Assembly: GCA_017991395.1 (NCBI GenBank)
Contig: JAGOQQ010000007.1
Coordinates: 1 to 52,034, forward strand
Direction: 5' to 3'
DNA length: 52,034 bases
Origin: Minisyncoccota bacterium
GTDB taxonomy: Bacteria; Patescibacteriota; Minisyncoccia; Phycocordibacterales; UBA9973
Shown here: positions 1-8,911 of the stretch, piece after piece
Layout: the number at the start of each line of letters is the position of its first letter
Numbering within the stretch: position 1 is the stretch's first letter
The notes under the pieces: model-generated
What the model was told of the DNA's origin: nothing
Database searches by the model: none
What the model saw: only the letters and a program-made list of their open reading frames with translations
Made by a program: the position numbers and the translations under genes

Positions 1-1
1 T

Positions 2-1156
2 TCTATCGGTGACAACACCACAGAATACAGTCAGTCAGGTTTTGCTGGATATGGAACCAACACTTCAACAGGTGGTCTCTACAATACACAAACTGGTAGT
101 ATACAAGCATCAGCAAATCTCTATTCAGTCTGGAGTGATTTGGATAAAATCATTACATGGCAAAATGATTACATGACTGCACTCACACAACATAAATCGC
201 TCTTGGAAACACAGCTCATCCCTCGAATATACGAACTCGATTTCTGTGTACCGGGACCAAGGCCTGATTGGGAAACAAAGGCTCAAGAAAAAGTTTCTGC
301 AGTGACACCACGGATATATGACCTGGGCACAACAGAAACCTTTTTCCAAGATCTCTTTATCACAGTAGGTGGTGGCAATGGAGGAAACTTGGCAAGCGGA
401 GGAGGTGGAATGCTTTTGAGTATTTTTGAACAATATACAAACCTTATTAACACACAATGGTTTTCACAAAGTGCACTTATAAATCTTCCTGTCATAAACT
501 CAATCAACAAAAGCGAATTTTCAAAGATTGCAAACTACGAAAACGTAATTGAAAATATACAAGAAGAAATCCTAGAAACCATGTCGGTCTTAAACAGGGT
601 TGAGTATATCAAGCAACAACTCCAAGGAATTCCAAATCCAACAACAGGAGGCGTGCTGACACCCGCACAAGAAGACATAGTTGCGCAACAACAAAGAATC
701 CTTGATCAGATCTCGCTCATGGTTGCAGTAGAGAGTAATGTAAATTCAGTAAAAGATGACATTCTCAAATCACAACTTGACCTTGCATATATTGGTGACA
801 GTACAAAAGGTCTCATTAAGCAATGTATCGACGAAACGACAAGCTTTCCAAATCAAAACAGAATTATGCGTTGGCCATATCCTGCATCGCTACTTCCCGC
901 AAGCGTACAAAACACATATACTCCTGGACCAATGATAACTTTGTACGAATCAGGAACCAGTGGCGAACTCCGAGAGCCTACATACCTTAAGAACATTCCT
1001 CAGAGTCTCCCTGCGACCTCAGTCAACACCTATATCTCTTTTGGATCAGGACCAAACTGTACCCCTACGGCACCATACATCCATATTTCAAACTTCATGA
1101 ACCTCGCAGACTGTGATACAACTGCTGGATTCGAAAGATTCATAGAAATATACTAA
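2..1156 (+). CDS. Hypothetical protein, 5' end outside window
   Basis: The reading frame is open from the first full codon of the window to a TAA, so this is the C-terminal ~384 residues of a longer protein; the TTG at 140 is only an internal alternative start. The visible part is rich in Gln, Asn, Ser, Thr and Gly, with a Gly-rich patch near 370-415 and helical Gln/Glu-rich stretches near 540-780. I recognise no catalytic motif. It lies directly upstream of a VirB6-like gene and ends at a strong terminator, so by context it is probably an extracytoplasmic part of the secretion locus. That role is inference. Confidence 0.7.
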   Translation, partial: SIGDNTTEYSQSGFAGYGTNTSTGGLYNTQTGSIQASANLYSVWSDLDKIITWQNDYMTALTQHKSLLETQLIPRIYELDFCVPGPRPDWETKAQEKVSAVTPRIYDLGTTETFFQDLFITVGGGNGGNLASGGGGMLLSIFEQYTNLINTQWFSQSALINLPVINSINKSEFSKIANYENVIENIQEEILETMSVLNRVEYIKQQLQGIPNPTTGGVLTPAQEDIVAQQQRILDQISLMVAVESNVNSVKDDILKSQLDLAYIGDSTKGLIKQCIDETTSFPNQNRIMRWPYPASLLPASVQNTYTPGPMITLYESGTSGELREPTYLKNIPQSLPATSVNTYISFGSGPNCTPTAPYIHISNFMNLADCDTTAGFERFIEIY

Positions 1157-1157
1157 A

Positions 1158-1193
1158 AAACACCTCGCACACAAGTGTGCGAGGTGTTTTTAC
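1158..1193 (+). terminator. Rho-independent terminator
   Basis: A perfect hairpin, arms AAAACACCTCGCACA and its complement, ends in a T run just after the first CDS. The A-rich and T-rich arms are symmetric, so it could work on both strands. Confidence 0.8.
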
Positions 1194-1256
1194 ACACATA
1201 ACAATACAAAAGTTATTCATTCATAATGCTATACTAAAAAGTATAGTCGGACACGT

Positions 1257-4200
1257 GTGTCTTCATTCATGAACAAACATTTCTTTTTAAATAAATGGAT
1301 GAAAAAAATCCCTCAAACAATCACTGGGAGGGTATTTGGTATTGTCTTTTTGACACTACTTACCGTAGGTGCTTCACTTGCGAACCCTATAAGTGTTGAG
1401 GCGGAACTCGATTACAATACACTTTTTGATACGGGAAGTTCGGTTGATTTTGTAAGCTCAACAGCCGGCACAGCAAATAGCCCAGGGGAAACAGTTAATG
1501 TCAGAATCACTCTTGATACAGGATTGTCAAAAGAATCAGGAAACTACACGCAAGACGAGATAGCGGCGATTGATGAAATATACTCCTACACGTCTGGTGA
1601 GTCTACGACATGGTCTCCAAAAACATGGGTGATACTGATCAAAAAAACAGACGGGTCTGAGGAAGTGATAACTGATATCACCTCCCGAATACAGGGCACA
1701 ACATCAACGACGACAACTACGGACATTTTTGGTGCTCCTGTCACAAACATACATGGTCCTGCAAAAGTTGCAAATTTGTCTTTCACAATAAATTCAACTA
1801 ATCCAATCATTGCCTCAAATTCTAATTACACCTTAGGTTTTTACTATCGATCAAACAGTGATGGAGAAGGTGGTGGTGATGCTGATCTTGATGGTAGTGG
1901 TAGTAATGCATATTATCGGATTGGATCAGAAAAAACATTTGCAACTTCAAATGGAACGCCCGGCGCATCTTCAGGAAACACAAACAATCTTCCCCCAGAA
2001 ACTTCAACATCGTCAGTAGAAAAAAATGACGGAGGATTCCCAGAGTGTTCTCTTGGATTTTTACCTGGAACAACCATGAATATCAGCGGTTGTTTCGCTC
2101 AGCTTGTATACTATGCTATTTTTGTACCAACATCATTTATACTTGCTCTTTCTGGACAGTTTATGGACTTTCTGCTCGGCTATACTTTGGACAGTGGGTC
2201 ATATAGTATTGGAAATTTTGTTGGACAAGGATGGAAACTCGTACGCGATCTCACAAATATTTTGTTTATATTTATTCTTGTATCAATTGGAATTGGGACA
2301 ATCATTGGCAATAGTAAACTTGGCGACAAAAAACTCATCGGCTGGGTAATCATCGTCGCGCTTCTTATCAATTTCAGTTTGTTTTTCACAAAAGTAATTA
2401 TTGATGCAGGAAATATTTTAGGAACTGTGTTTTATTCGGCGATGGGAGTAAAAGCCTCGAGTACCACAAGTGCCATTACAAATAACAGTCTTTTTGCGGG
2501 TGATGAAAAAAGTATTTCTGTTGCAATTGTAAGTAAGTTCAACCCACAAACACTCTTTCAAGAAATCAATCAGTACAACATGAAAGTTCCTGGAATTGCC
2601 GGAGAACCTGAGGTTGTAAACACTGGCACACCACCTGGATGGTTCACTATTGTTACTTTGATACTTTCAGTTATAAATGTCGTCACTGCCTATACATTCT
2701 TTGTTGTGGGATTGCTATTTATGGGTAGAGTAGTTGGGCTATGGATTGCAATGATGCTTTCACCACTCGCATTTATGTCTCTTGCCGTACCTTCGTATAT
2801 GAGCTTTCTTTTCTCAGAATACAAGTTTAGCTCTTGGGCTGAGAAGGTGGCAAAACTATCGTTTTCTGCTCCTATATTCTTGTTCTTCCTTTATATAGTA
2901 CTTTCATTCTTGAAAGGTGGATTTCTTACCGAGGCAATGGCTGTCACCTCAGACATGACCACAATGGAAAAGTTTTTGAGTACCCTTGTGCCATTTGTAA
3001 TCATCACGATGCTTATACTCAAAGCAAAAGATGTCACCGTGAAAATGTCTGACGAAATCGGAAAGAAGTTTGCATCATGGGGAGAAAGCCTTGGGTCACT
3101 TGCTGTAGGAGGCGCACTTGCAATCGGCACAGGAGGTGCAGCACTTGCGATGAGAGGTACTGTGGGAAGAGCTGCGTCAGCAATTTCACAAAGTCAAACA
3201 ATGCAAACAGCCAAAGGAAAAAGTGGAATTGTCGGAATGGCGTCACGGCTCGCACTTCGCGGTACAGACAAACTATCCAAGGCTTCATTTGATGCACGAA
3301 ACACAAGTGCTGCTGATGCGCTTAAATCATCTCCTTTGAAGATTGATCTAAAAAGAAATACTATCGGAAATGCCTTTCTTGGCACCAACGACAAAGACCG
3401 TGGATTGCTTGGCTCATCAAGTGGGGGAATAGAGGGTATGAACAAGCGCCGAGAAGCCGATATTGTGAAAGAAGCAGAAGAAAGACAATTGAAAGGTTTT
3501 GCGTTTGATCAACAAGACAAACGAGCAAAAGAATATAAGACTAATCTTGCTACTGCAACAGAAAGCCAAAAAGCTATCAACATGGCAGCGGAAGGAACGG
3601 TTTCCCCTGCAGTCTACAATGCTGACAAAAACAGAAAGATACAAGCAGATATCGCTCGTGGTGTAATAGAAAAGGCAGAAGACTTTAATGAAGGGGCTTA
3701 CAAAGAAACATACTTTGCATCTTCAGGATATAAAGACCTCGCCAAAGTTGAAAATGAAATCAAAGAAAACTTTGAGCGAACATATGGAAAGAATGCATCA
3801 CTTACTGGTGCAGAGTTTAACAAAAAAGCGGTTGGTGATTTCAAAGATGAAGTTGCAAAGGGAAATTATGGTGTGGGTGGAGCTATTAAATCAACAATTG
3901 AAAACATAACTGGTAAAGATTTGAATCAAGCAACTCTCCCAAATTATGGAAAAGCAGGTATATTTGGAGCAACAGCAGCACTTGGGGGAGTGGCAGCGGC
4001 AGCACCACTTGCAGGAGCAGGAATGATTTCAAGTGCAGTTGGAGGATTCAATGAACCACAACGAGCAGGTGCATTGAAGGCGATAGACAAAAAGTTTGGC
4101 AACAAAGACCTCGAATCTGTTACAAATGAGTTGAAGAAAATTGATGCGGACATCAAGGACTATCTCACCAATGAAGGAAAATTAACAGAAGACCAAATTA

Positions 4201-4529
4201 AAAATCTCACAAACTTCGAAAAGCAAGCTAAACTTTCTGAAATCAGAAAAGAAAAAGAAAAAGATTCAAGAGAAATAAAATTTGAACGAGATGAAAAAAA
4301 CGAGTTGTACAAACGTGAAATTGATCCAGTCAAAAAGAAGTTACTTAGAGAAGAGATTCTAACACTCGACGCAAGACAATCAGAAGTTCGCGATAAAATT
4401 GATGAGCTAAAAAATCTTTTCGATAAGCGTGACAGAAAACAAGATGCAAAAGAAAAACTTGAAAATAAAATAAATCCTAAAGATAAAAAAGATGATAAGG
4501 GCGGTGAAAAGAAAGACGATAAAAAATAA
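1257..4529 (+). CDS. VirB6/TrbL-like type IV secretion membrane protein
   Basis: Protein of 1090 residues with an N-terminal signal-like hydrophobic stretch (about 25-47), an extracytoplasmic Ser/Thr-rich region (about 50-270), a block of hydrophobic segments (about 280-630) typical of VirB6/TrbL channel proteins, and a long Lys/Glu-rich, probably coiled-coil cytoplasmic tail (about 650-1090). VirB6-type proteins form the inner-membrane channel of type IV secretion and conjugation machines; VirB4-type genes nearby support this. The GTG at 1257 lies 9 bases after a TATAGT box, fitting a leaderless start; ATG at 1269 is the alternative. The very long charged tail is unlike classical VirB6 and resembles CPR versions. 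Family call fairly sure, substrate unknown. Confidence 0.75.
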   Translation: MSSFMNKHFFLNKWMKKIPQTITGRVFGIVFLTLLTVGASLANPISVEAELDYNTLFDTGSSVDFVSSTAGTANSPGETVNVRITLDTGLSKESGNYTQDEIAAIDEIYSYTSGESTTWSPKTWVILIKKTDGSEEVITDITSRIQGTTSTTTTTDIFGAPVTNIHGPAKVANLSFTINSTNPIIASNSNYTLGFYYRSNSDGEGGGDADLDGSGSNAYYRIGSEKTFATSNGTPGASSGNTNNLPPETSTSSVEKNDGGFPECSLGFLPGTTMNISGCFAQLVYYAIFVPTSFILALSGQFMDFLLGYTLDSGSYSIGNFVGQGWKLVRDLTNILFIFILVSIGIGTIIGNSKLGDKKLIGWVIIVALLINFSLFFTKVIIDAGNILGTVFYSAMGVKASSTTSAITNNSLFAGDEKSISVAIVSKFNPQTLFQEINQYNMKVPGIAGEPEVVNTGTPPGWFTIVTLILSVINVVTAYTFFVVGLLFMGRVVGLWIAMMLSPLAFMSLAVPSYMSFLFSEYKFSSWAEKVAKLSFSAPIFLFFLYIVLSFLKGGFLTEAMAVTSDMTTMEKFLSTLVPFVIITMLILKAKDVTVKMSDEIGKKFASWGESLGSLAVGGALAIGTGGAALAMRGTVGRAASAISQSQTMQTAKGKSGIVGMASRLALRGTDKLSKASFDARNTSAADALKSSPLKIDLKRNTIGNAFLGTNDKDRGLLGSSSGGIEGMNKRREADIVKEAEERQLKGFAFDQQDKRAKEYKTNLATATESQKAINMAAEGTVSPAVYNADKNRKIQADIARGVIEKAEDFNEGAYKETYFASSGYKDLAKVENEIKENFERTYGKNASLTGAEFNKKAVGDFKDEVAKGNYGVGGAIKSTIENITGKDLNQATLPNYGKAGIFGATAALGGVAAAAPLAGAGMISSAVGGFNEPQRAGALKAIDKKFGNKDLESVTNELKKIDADIKDYLTNEGKLTEDQIKNLTNFEKQAKLSEIRKEKEKDSREIKFERDEKNELYKREIDPVKKKLLREEILTLDARQSEVRDKIDELKNLFDKRDRKQDAKEKLENKINPKDKKDDKGGEKKDDKK

Positions 4530-4547
4530 TAATGTACAATAAGATAT

Positions 4548-5189
4548 ATGGAAATAACACCAGACATAATTGAAAAAGGGTTTGAATCAATGCCGCCCGA
4601 GCTTCGCAAGGCGACACGTGAAGTGGATGTGTCTAAAACACTTCATGAGATTGCCCAGAAATACCATCTTCACATGGATGTTGTCGGAAGTGTTGTGTCG
4701 GAAGCGTGGTATGTGATTCTCGGACTCAAAAAAGCTGAAACCTTTGATACTGAAATAGGGAAGTCAGTCATAATTCCTCAAGAGCAATTTAGTGCGATGC
4801 TCACAGAAATAAACGAACATGTGTTTGCAAAAATTCGTGAGAAAGTTCTTGAAATCCGACAAAAACAAAAAGAGGAAGAAGAGCTTGATGAATACTTGGA
4901 ATCAACAAAAACACAAGAAGAAATTTTGCACGAATCAGGAATAGATATCCAGCCTGAGCCAGCAAAATCTCGTCCAAGTGACAACTTCGTCCCAGACAAA
5001 GTACAGGCTCAAGAAGACATGATTTCAAAAATTGAAACTCCTCCATCGCTTTCATCAATCAAACTAAACTCCCCACACGGACTTCAGCCAACAGAGAGGG
5101 TGCATTCGGTAGAAAAGCCACCTCTTCCAAACGGCACACCACCACCTCCACCAAGAAGTAGTGATCCATACAAAGAGCCGATACAATAG
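4548..5189 (+). CDS. Hypothetical cytoplasmic protein of the secretion locus
   Basis: 213 residues, no signal peptide or membrane segment. The N-terminal half is predicted helical (residues 1-110, many Glu/Lys), followed by a Lys/Glu coiled-coil-like stretch and a Pro-rich tail ending in a run of prolines near residues 195-205. A TACAAT box 7 bases before the ATG suggests its own leaderless transcript, although it starts only 18 bases after the VirB6-like gene. I do not recognise the family. Position suggests an accessory protein of the secretion machine. Confidence 0.65.
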   Translation: MEITPDIIEKGFESMPPELRKATREVDVSKTLHEIAQKYHLHMDVVGSVVSEAWYVILGLKKAETFDTEIGKSVIIPQEQFSAMLTEINEHVFAKIREKVLEIRQKQKEEEELDEYLESTKTQEEILHESGIDIQPEPAKSRPSDNFVPDKVQAQEDMISKIETPPSLSSIKLNSPHGLQPTERVHSVEKPPLPNGTPPPPPRSSDPYKEPIQ

Positions 5190-5195
5190 GAATAC

Positions 5196-5256
5196 ATCCC
5201 ATACAAATACAAATGTGCGACGCCGTCGGCGTCGCACATTTGTATTTGTATGGGAT
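5196..5256. terminator. Long perfect palindrome, bidirectional terminator candidate
   Basis: Two perfectly complementary 29-base arms (5196-5224 and 5228-5256) separated by GTC lie between the convergent hypothetical gene (+) and the PrgI-like gene (-). There is no clear T run, so termination would rely on the hairpin itself; it may equally be a dispersed palindromic element. Confidence 0.6.
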
Positions 5257-5276
5257 AGACAAATCTCGATTCAGGA

Positions 5277-5687
5277 CTAGTCCTTTTTTCTTGTATCCAA
5301 GATATCAAGACTCCAAGAAATATCTTTAAGTTTACTATCTGAGAGATGTGGCACAAGGTTTTCTGTTGAGGTATTTGAGATCTCAGACTTTTTCTCGCCT
5401 GGTTTCTTGGGAACTTTTTTCCAAAGATATAGCTTGTTTTGAAAAAAGTATTTAACTGAAGATTCAAGAATAAAAATAAAAGGTTTTCCATTCACTTGAT
5501 AGAAGGTAAGAGCGGCTGCCAATCCCGCAACTGGAATAATAAAAAGAAACGCAATCACCAGTGGTAAAGCCTTATAGAGAATAAAACAAATACCCGCTCC
5601 ACCAATAAGATAGATAAATTGTTTGAAAGTAAATGGGCCAAAGATTTTGTCTTCGACATCAATAAATTGTGGCACCTTAAATCGCAT
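5277..5687 (-). CDS. PrgI-family protein (VirB3-like)
   Basis: 136 residues. The N-terminus (FKVPQFIDVEDKIFGPFTF) followed by two adjacent hydrophobic helices and then a basic stretch ending with NKLYLWKKVPKK is the pattern of PrgI-family proteins, small inner-membrane partners of the VirB4 ATPase in Gram-positive and CPR conjugation systems. The ATG at 5687 is 8 bases after a TATACT box, so leaderless. It is on the minus strand, opposite to the other secretion genes, which is unusual because prgI normally sits directly upstream of virB4 on the same strand. Confidence 0.75.
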   Translation of the reverse strand: MRFKVPQFIDVEDKIFGPFTFKQFIYLIGGAGICFILYKALPLVIAFLFIIPVAGLAAALTFYQVNGKPFIFILESSVKYFFQNKLYLWKKVPKKPGEKKSEISNTSTENLVPHLSDSKLKDISWSLDILDTRKKD

Positions 5688-5714
5688 ATAGATATAGTAT
5701 AGAGTGATTAGCAA

Positions 5715-6112
5715 TAAGTGCCAAGGGAAAAGGAGGTGCGTTGAGCGCAGAACGTGGAGCGTAGAGCGTAAAACACCAGATCACACAACTATCAAAAACA
5801 GAACAAGTGACATCGGAATATTTATGCAAGGCCAGGGGTTACTCATCTGGTATTTTAGAAACATTTTTTCCAAAAAAACCGGACTCTTTTCTCTTTTGAA
5901 ACATTACGGAGCGCGACGGCGCGAGTGTAGGAATTTTCTAGCAAGAAAATATCCGTGTTTTAAAAGAGAAAGAGTGGAAAAGATATATTTGAGTTCCTGA
6001 AACAAGTTCAGGATGACACAATGCAGAATTTCTCTAAAGTCTACTTGCAAAAGAATATGTTTACCTTCTTTCAACTTTGAACTTTAACCTTTCACCTTTA
6101 TACTGTATCTAT
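5715..6112. repeat. Repeat-filled intergenic region
   Basis: No gene is visible. 5738-5772 holds a degenerate heptamer array (unit CGTRGAR). From about 5850 to 6023 lies an inverted copy of a ~180-base repeat also found at about 23865-24045, including arms 5884-5903 and 5956-5974 and a hairpin containing TCCTGAA near 5995-6012. A 98-codon ORF across this stretch is made wholly of repeat and is not considered a gene. Confidence 0.8.
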
Positions 6113-6751
6113 ATGCCTGTCTCATCAAAAACAACTCAAGACTTTGTTCCAGTAAAAGAAGTGCGCAATGGAATCATTGTACTCAAAGACGGTGGACTAC
6201 GTGCAGTACTCATGGCATCATCAGTCAACCTTGCTCTAAAATCTGCGGACGAACAGCACGCAGTACTCTATCAATTTCAGGCATTCCTCAACTCACTCGA
6301 CTTCTCAACACAAATACTGGTTCAATCTCGACGACTCGACATTCGACCATACCTTCTCGTCTTGGAAAACAAAATGCAAGAGCAAACAGAGCCTCTTCTC
6401 AAGGTTCAAACTCGTGAATATATAGGTTTTATCCGCTCATTCACCGAACAAGTAAGTATTATGACCAAAAGTTTTTATGTAGTCGTACCTTACAGTGCAC
6501 CAGTGCTTGGAAAAGGAGGAGGAGGAATCTCGAGCTTGTTTCCTGGTGGATCAAAAACAGGAAATCAGTCACAAGACGACATGCTCGCATTTGAAGAAAG
6601 TCGCACTCAACTCGAACAACGTGTGGGTGTCGTACAAGAAGGTCTTAGTAGAACAGGGATTCGTTCTGTACAGCTCGGCACAGAAGAAGTGGTGGAATTG
6701 CTTTACAAAACATTCAACCCGGGAGAAACAACTGCATCAATAAAATTTTAA
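6113..6751 (+). CDS. TraC-like N-terminal module of a VirB4-type system
   Basis: 212 residues, no Walker motifs. The pattern (a strand-rich start with GIIVLKDGGLRAVLMASSVN, then helices with QFQAFLNSLDF and a conserved LDIRPYLL region) matches the N-terminal TraC-like domain seen in CPR conjugation loci next to a separate VirB4 ATPase gene. It probably docks the ATPase to PrgI/VirB3 and VirB6 at the inner membrane. ATG 6113 lies 8 bases after TATACT; the upstream in-frame TTG at 6077 is before the promoter and was rejected. The virB4-like gene follows 71 bases downstream. Confidence 0.65.
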   Translation: MPVSSKTTQDFVPVKEVRNGIIVLKDGGLRAVLMASSVNLALKSADEQHAVLYQFQAFLNSLDFSTQILVQSRRLDIRPYLLVLENKMQEQTEPLLKVQTREYIGFIRSFTEQVSIMTKSFYVVVPYSAPVLGKGGGGISSLFPGGSKTGNQSQDDMLAFEESRTQLEQRVGVVQEGLSRTGIRSVQLGTEEVVELLYKTFNPGETTASIKF

Positions 6752-6822
6752 ACACATATCTACCAAGTGGGGTATACTGTGTATATTAGAAATAAGCACT
6801 CATGTGCGCATAAGAAATTAGA

Positions 6823-8643
6823 ATGGGAATCTTTGATTCATTGTTTGGAAAAAAGAAAGATCAAAACGTCGCACCTGTATTACCAGGTGAGATTTATGAA
6901 GCTGCAACACTTGAATTTCAAGACATCATCGCACCTTCTGCACTAAAGATTGATCCAAAAAATCTTAATCTTGGCGAAAAAGTTGCGCGAACGTATTTTG
7001 TGATTTCATATCCTCGATTTCTTACTGACAACTGGTTTACGCCTATCATCAACCTCGATAAAATATTTGATATTTCGATTTATGTTCACCCAATTGATAC
7101 CGCAAAAATATTGCGACAGTTTCAAAAAAAGGTTGCCGAGGTGCAAAGTCAGATAAACATTCGTGAATCAAAAGGTCTTGTGCGTGACCCGATTCTCGAT
7201 ACGGCATATCAAGATCTCGAATCTCTTCGCGACTCACTTCAACAAGCTCAAGAAAAAATGTTCGAGTTTGGATTGTACATTACAATCTATGCGAGCGACG
7301 AAGCAGAATTGTTCAAAGTGGAAAGTGAAATCAAGTCTATTCTCGAAGCAAAGCAGGTGTACATTAAACCAGCACTCTTCCAACAAGAAGAAGGGTTCAA
7401 AAGCTCACTCCCAATTGGCACAGACCTACTCAATGTTCACCAAAAACTAAATTCAGAACCTCTTTCATCTATATTTCCATTCGTATCTTTTGACCTTACC
7501 TCTGACAAAGGAATTCTTTATGGAGTAAATTTGCACAACTACAGTCTTGTTATTTTCGATCGATTTTCTCTCGAAAACTACAACTCAATCATCTTTGCAA
7601 AATCTGGATCTGGAAAATCTTTTGCGACAAAGCTCGAAATTCTACGAACGCTCATGTTTGATACTGAGGTTATAGTGATTGACCCAGAGCGTGAATATGA
7701 ATACCTCGCAGAGGCAGTGGGAGGAAGATATTTCAACATTTCACTCTCTTCAGATCACCATATCAATCCATTTGACCTTCCAGTTGCACGTGAGGACGAA
7801 ACTCCTGCCGATGTGCTTCGTTCAAACACAATCAATCTCGTGGGACTCTTTCGAATAATGCTTGGAGGCCTCACACCTGAAGAAGACTCAATCATCGACC
7901 GTGCAATTACAGAAACATATGCATTGAAAGACATTACTCCGGAAGCAGACTTTTCAAAAATAGAACCGCCACTACTTTCTGATTTTGAAATGGTACTCTC
8001 AGGAATGGAGGGAAGTGAATCAATTATTTCACGACTCAGCAAGTTTACACGTGGAAGCTGGTCAACATTTCTCAACCAACCAACCAACGTAGATATCAAC
8101 AAAAAGTTTATTGTGTTCTCAGTGCGTGACATGGAAGACGAACTCAAGCCTGTTGCAATGTATATCGTCACTCACTACATCTGGAATGCGGTGCGTCGTA
8201 CACTCAAAAAGCGTCTTCTTGTGGTGGATGAGGCATGGTGGATGATGAAATCAGAAGACACTGCATCGTTTCTCTACTCAATCGCAAAACGTGGAAGAAA
8301 ATACTATCTTGGACTCTGTACAATCACTCAAGACGTAGGAGACTTTATGAGAAGTCCATATGGTGTGCCGATTGTGACAAACTCATCACTTCAAATGCTT
8401 CTCAAGCAATCACCGAGTTCGATTGATTTACTCCAAAAAACATTCAATCTAACTGATGAAGAAAAGTTTAGACTTCTTGAATCAAATGTGGGGGAGGGAA
8501 TATTCTTCGCAGGACTCAAGCATGTTCAGCTCAAAATTCTCGCTTCACCAACAGAAGAAATGATTATCACCTCTGACCCATCACAAGTACTTGCAATCAA
8601 AAAAGCAAAACAAGATTTGGCGAATATGGAGGGGAAGGGTTAG
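6823..8643 (+). CDS. virB4: VirB4-like type IV secretion ATPase
   Basis: 606 residues. Walker A is AKSGSGKS at about 259-266 and Walker B is LLVVDEAWW around 465-473. An N-terminal ~220-residue domain with a helical insert precedes the RecA-like ATPase core. VirB4/TraC proteins are the hexameric ATPases that power substrate transfer and pilus assembly at the inner membrane. Length is shorter than classical VirB4 (~800) because part of the N-terminal domain appears to be the separate upstream gene. Function of the whole locus (conjugation, competence or protein export) cannot be read from sequence. Confidence 0.9.
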   Translation: MGIFDSLFGKKKDQNVAPVLPGEIYEAATLEFQDIIAPSALKIDPKNLNLGEKVARTYFVISYPRFLTDNWFTPIINLDKIFDISIYVHPIDTAKILRQFQKKVAEVQSQINIRESKGLVRDPILDTAYQDLESLRDSLQQAQEKMFEFGLYITIYASDEAELFKVESEIKSILEAKQVYIKPALFQQEEGFKSSLPIGTDLLNVHQKLNSEPLSSIFPFVSFDLTSDKGILYGVNLHNYSLVIFDRFSLENYNSIIFAKSGSGKSFATKLEILRTLMFDTEVIVIDPEREYEYLAEAVGGRYFNISLSSDHHINPFDLPVAREDETPADVLRSNTINLVGLFRIMLGGLTPEEDSIIDRAITETYALKDITPEADFSKIEPPLLSDFEMVLSGMEGSESIISRLSKFTRGSWSTFLNQPTNVDINKKFIVFSVRDMEDELKPVAMYIVTHYIWNAVRRTLKKRLLVVDEAWWMMKSEDTASFLYSIAKRGRKYYLGLCTITQDVGDFMRSPYGVPIVTNSSLQMLLKQSPSSIDLLQKTFNLTDEEKFRLLESNVGEGIFFAGLKHVQLKILASPTEEMIITSDPSQVLAIKKAKQDLANMEGKG

Positions 8644-8650
8644 GAAGCAT

Positions 8651-8682
8651 TAAACGTGGAACGTCGAGCGTAGAACGTAAAC
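8651..8682. repeat. Degenerate heptamer array
   Basis: Short tandem array with unit CGTRGAR, one of at least seven such arrays in intergenic parts of this window. Confidence 0.6.
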
Positions 8683-8698
8683 ACGGGAACACCAACAT

Positions 8699-8752
8699 AC
8701 ACCAATACAAAAAGAGCGGCGCATTCATGCGCCGCTCTTTTTGTATTGGTGT
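8699..8752 (+). terminator. Terminator with 25-bp perfect arms
   Basis: Perfect hairpin with arms 8699-8723 and 8728-8752, loop TTCA, core AAAAAGAGCGGCGCA. The same AAAAGAGCGGCGC core occurs in the terminator at 12305-12366. It closes the virB4 transcript. Confidence 0.75.
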
Positions 8753-8819
8753 GTGTACTCCTAAGTTCAAAAACTTCAAACACAGACCATTTAATATAAT
8801 TGAAAATTAGGGAAATTTT

Positions 8820-8878
8820 AGTTCGTCCACGCAATTCTGCATTTAGTCCGCGTTTAGTTCGCGCAAGTTCGCGACTGT
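8820..8878. repeat. Degenerate GCGT/AGTTCGCG tandem repeat
   Basis: About five imperfect 10-12 base units containing CCGCG or TTCGCG followed by TTAGT. Related arrays are at 24146-24186 and 41017-41069. Confidence 0.55.
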
Positions 8879-8911
8879 GGTGTTTTCAAAAATCATTGTA
8901 TACTAAAAGTA

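Noticed and set aside
5704-6000. 98-codon ORF on the plus strand
   Set aside because: It is composed entirely of heptamer array and the dispersed ~180-base repeat, with no matching codon pattern.
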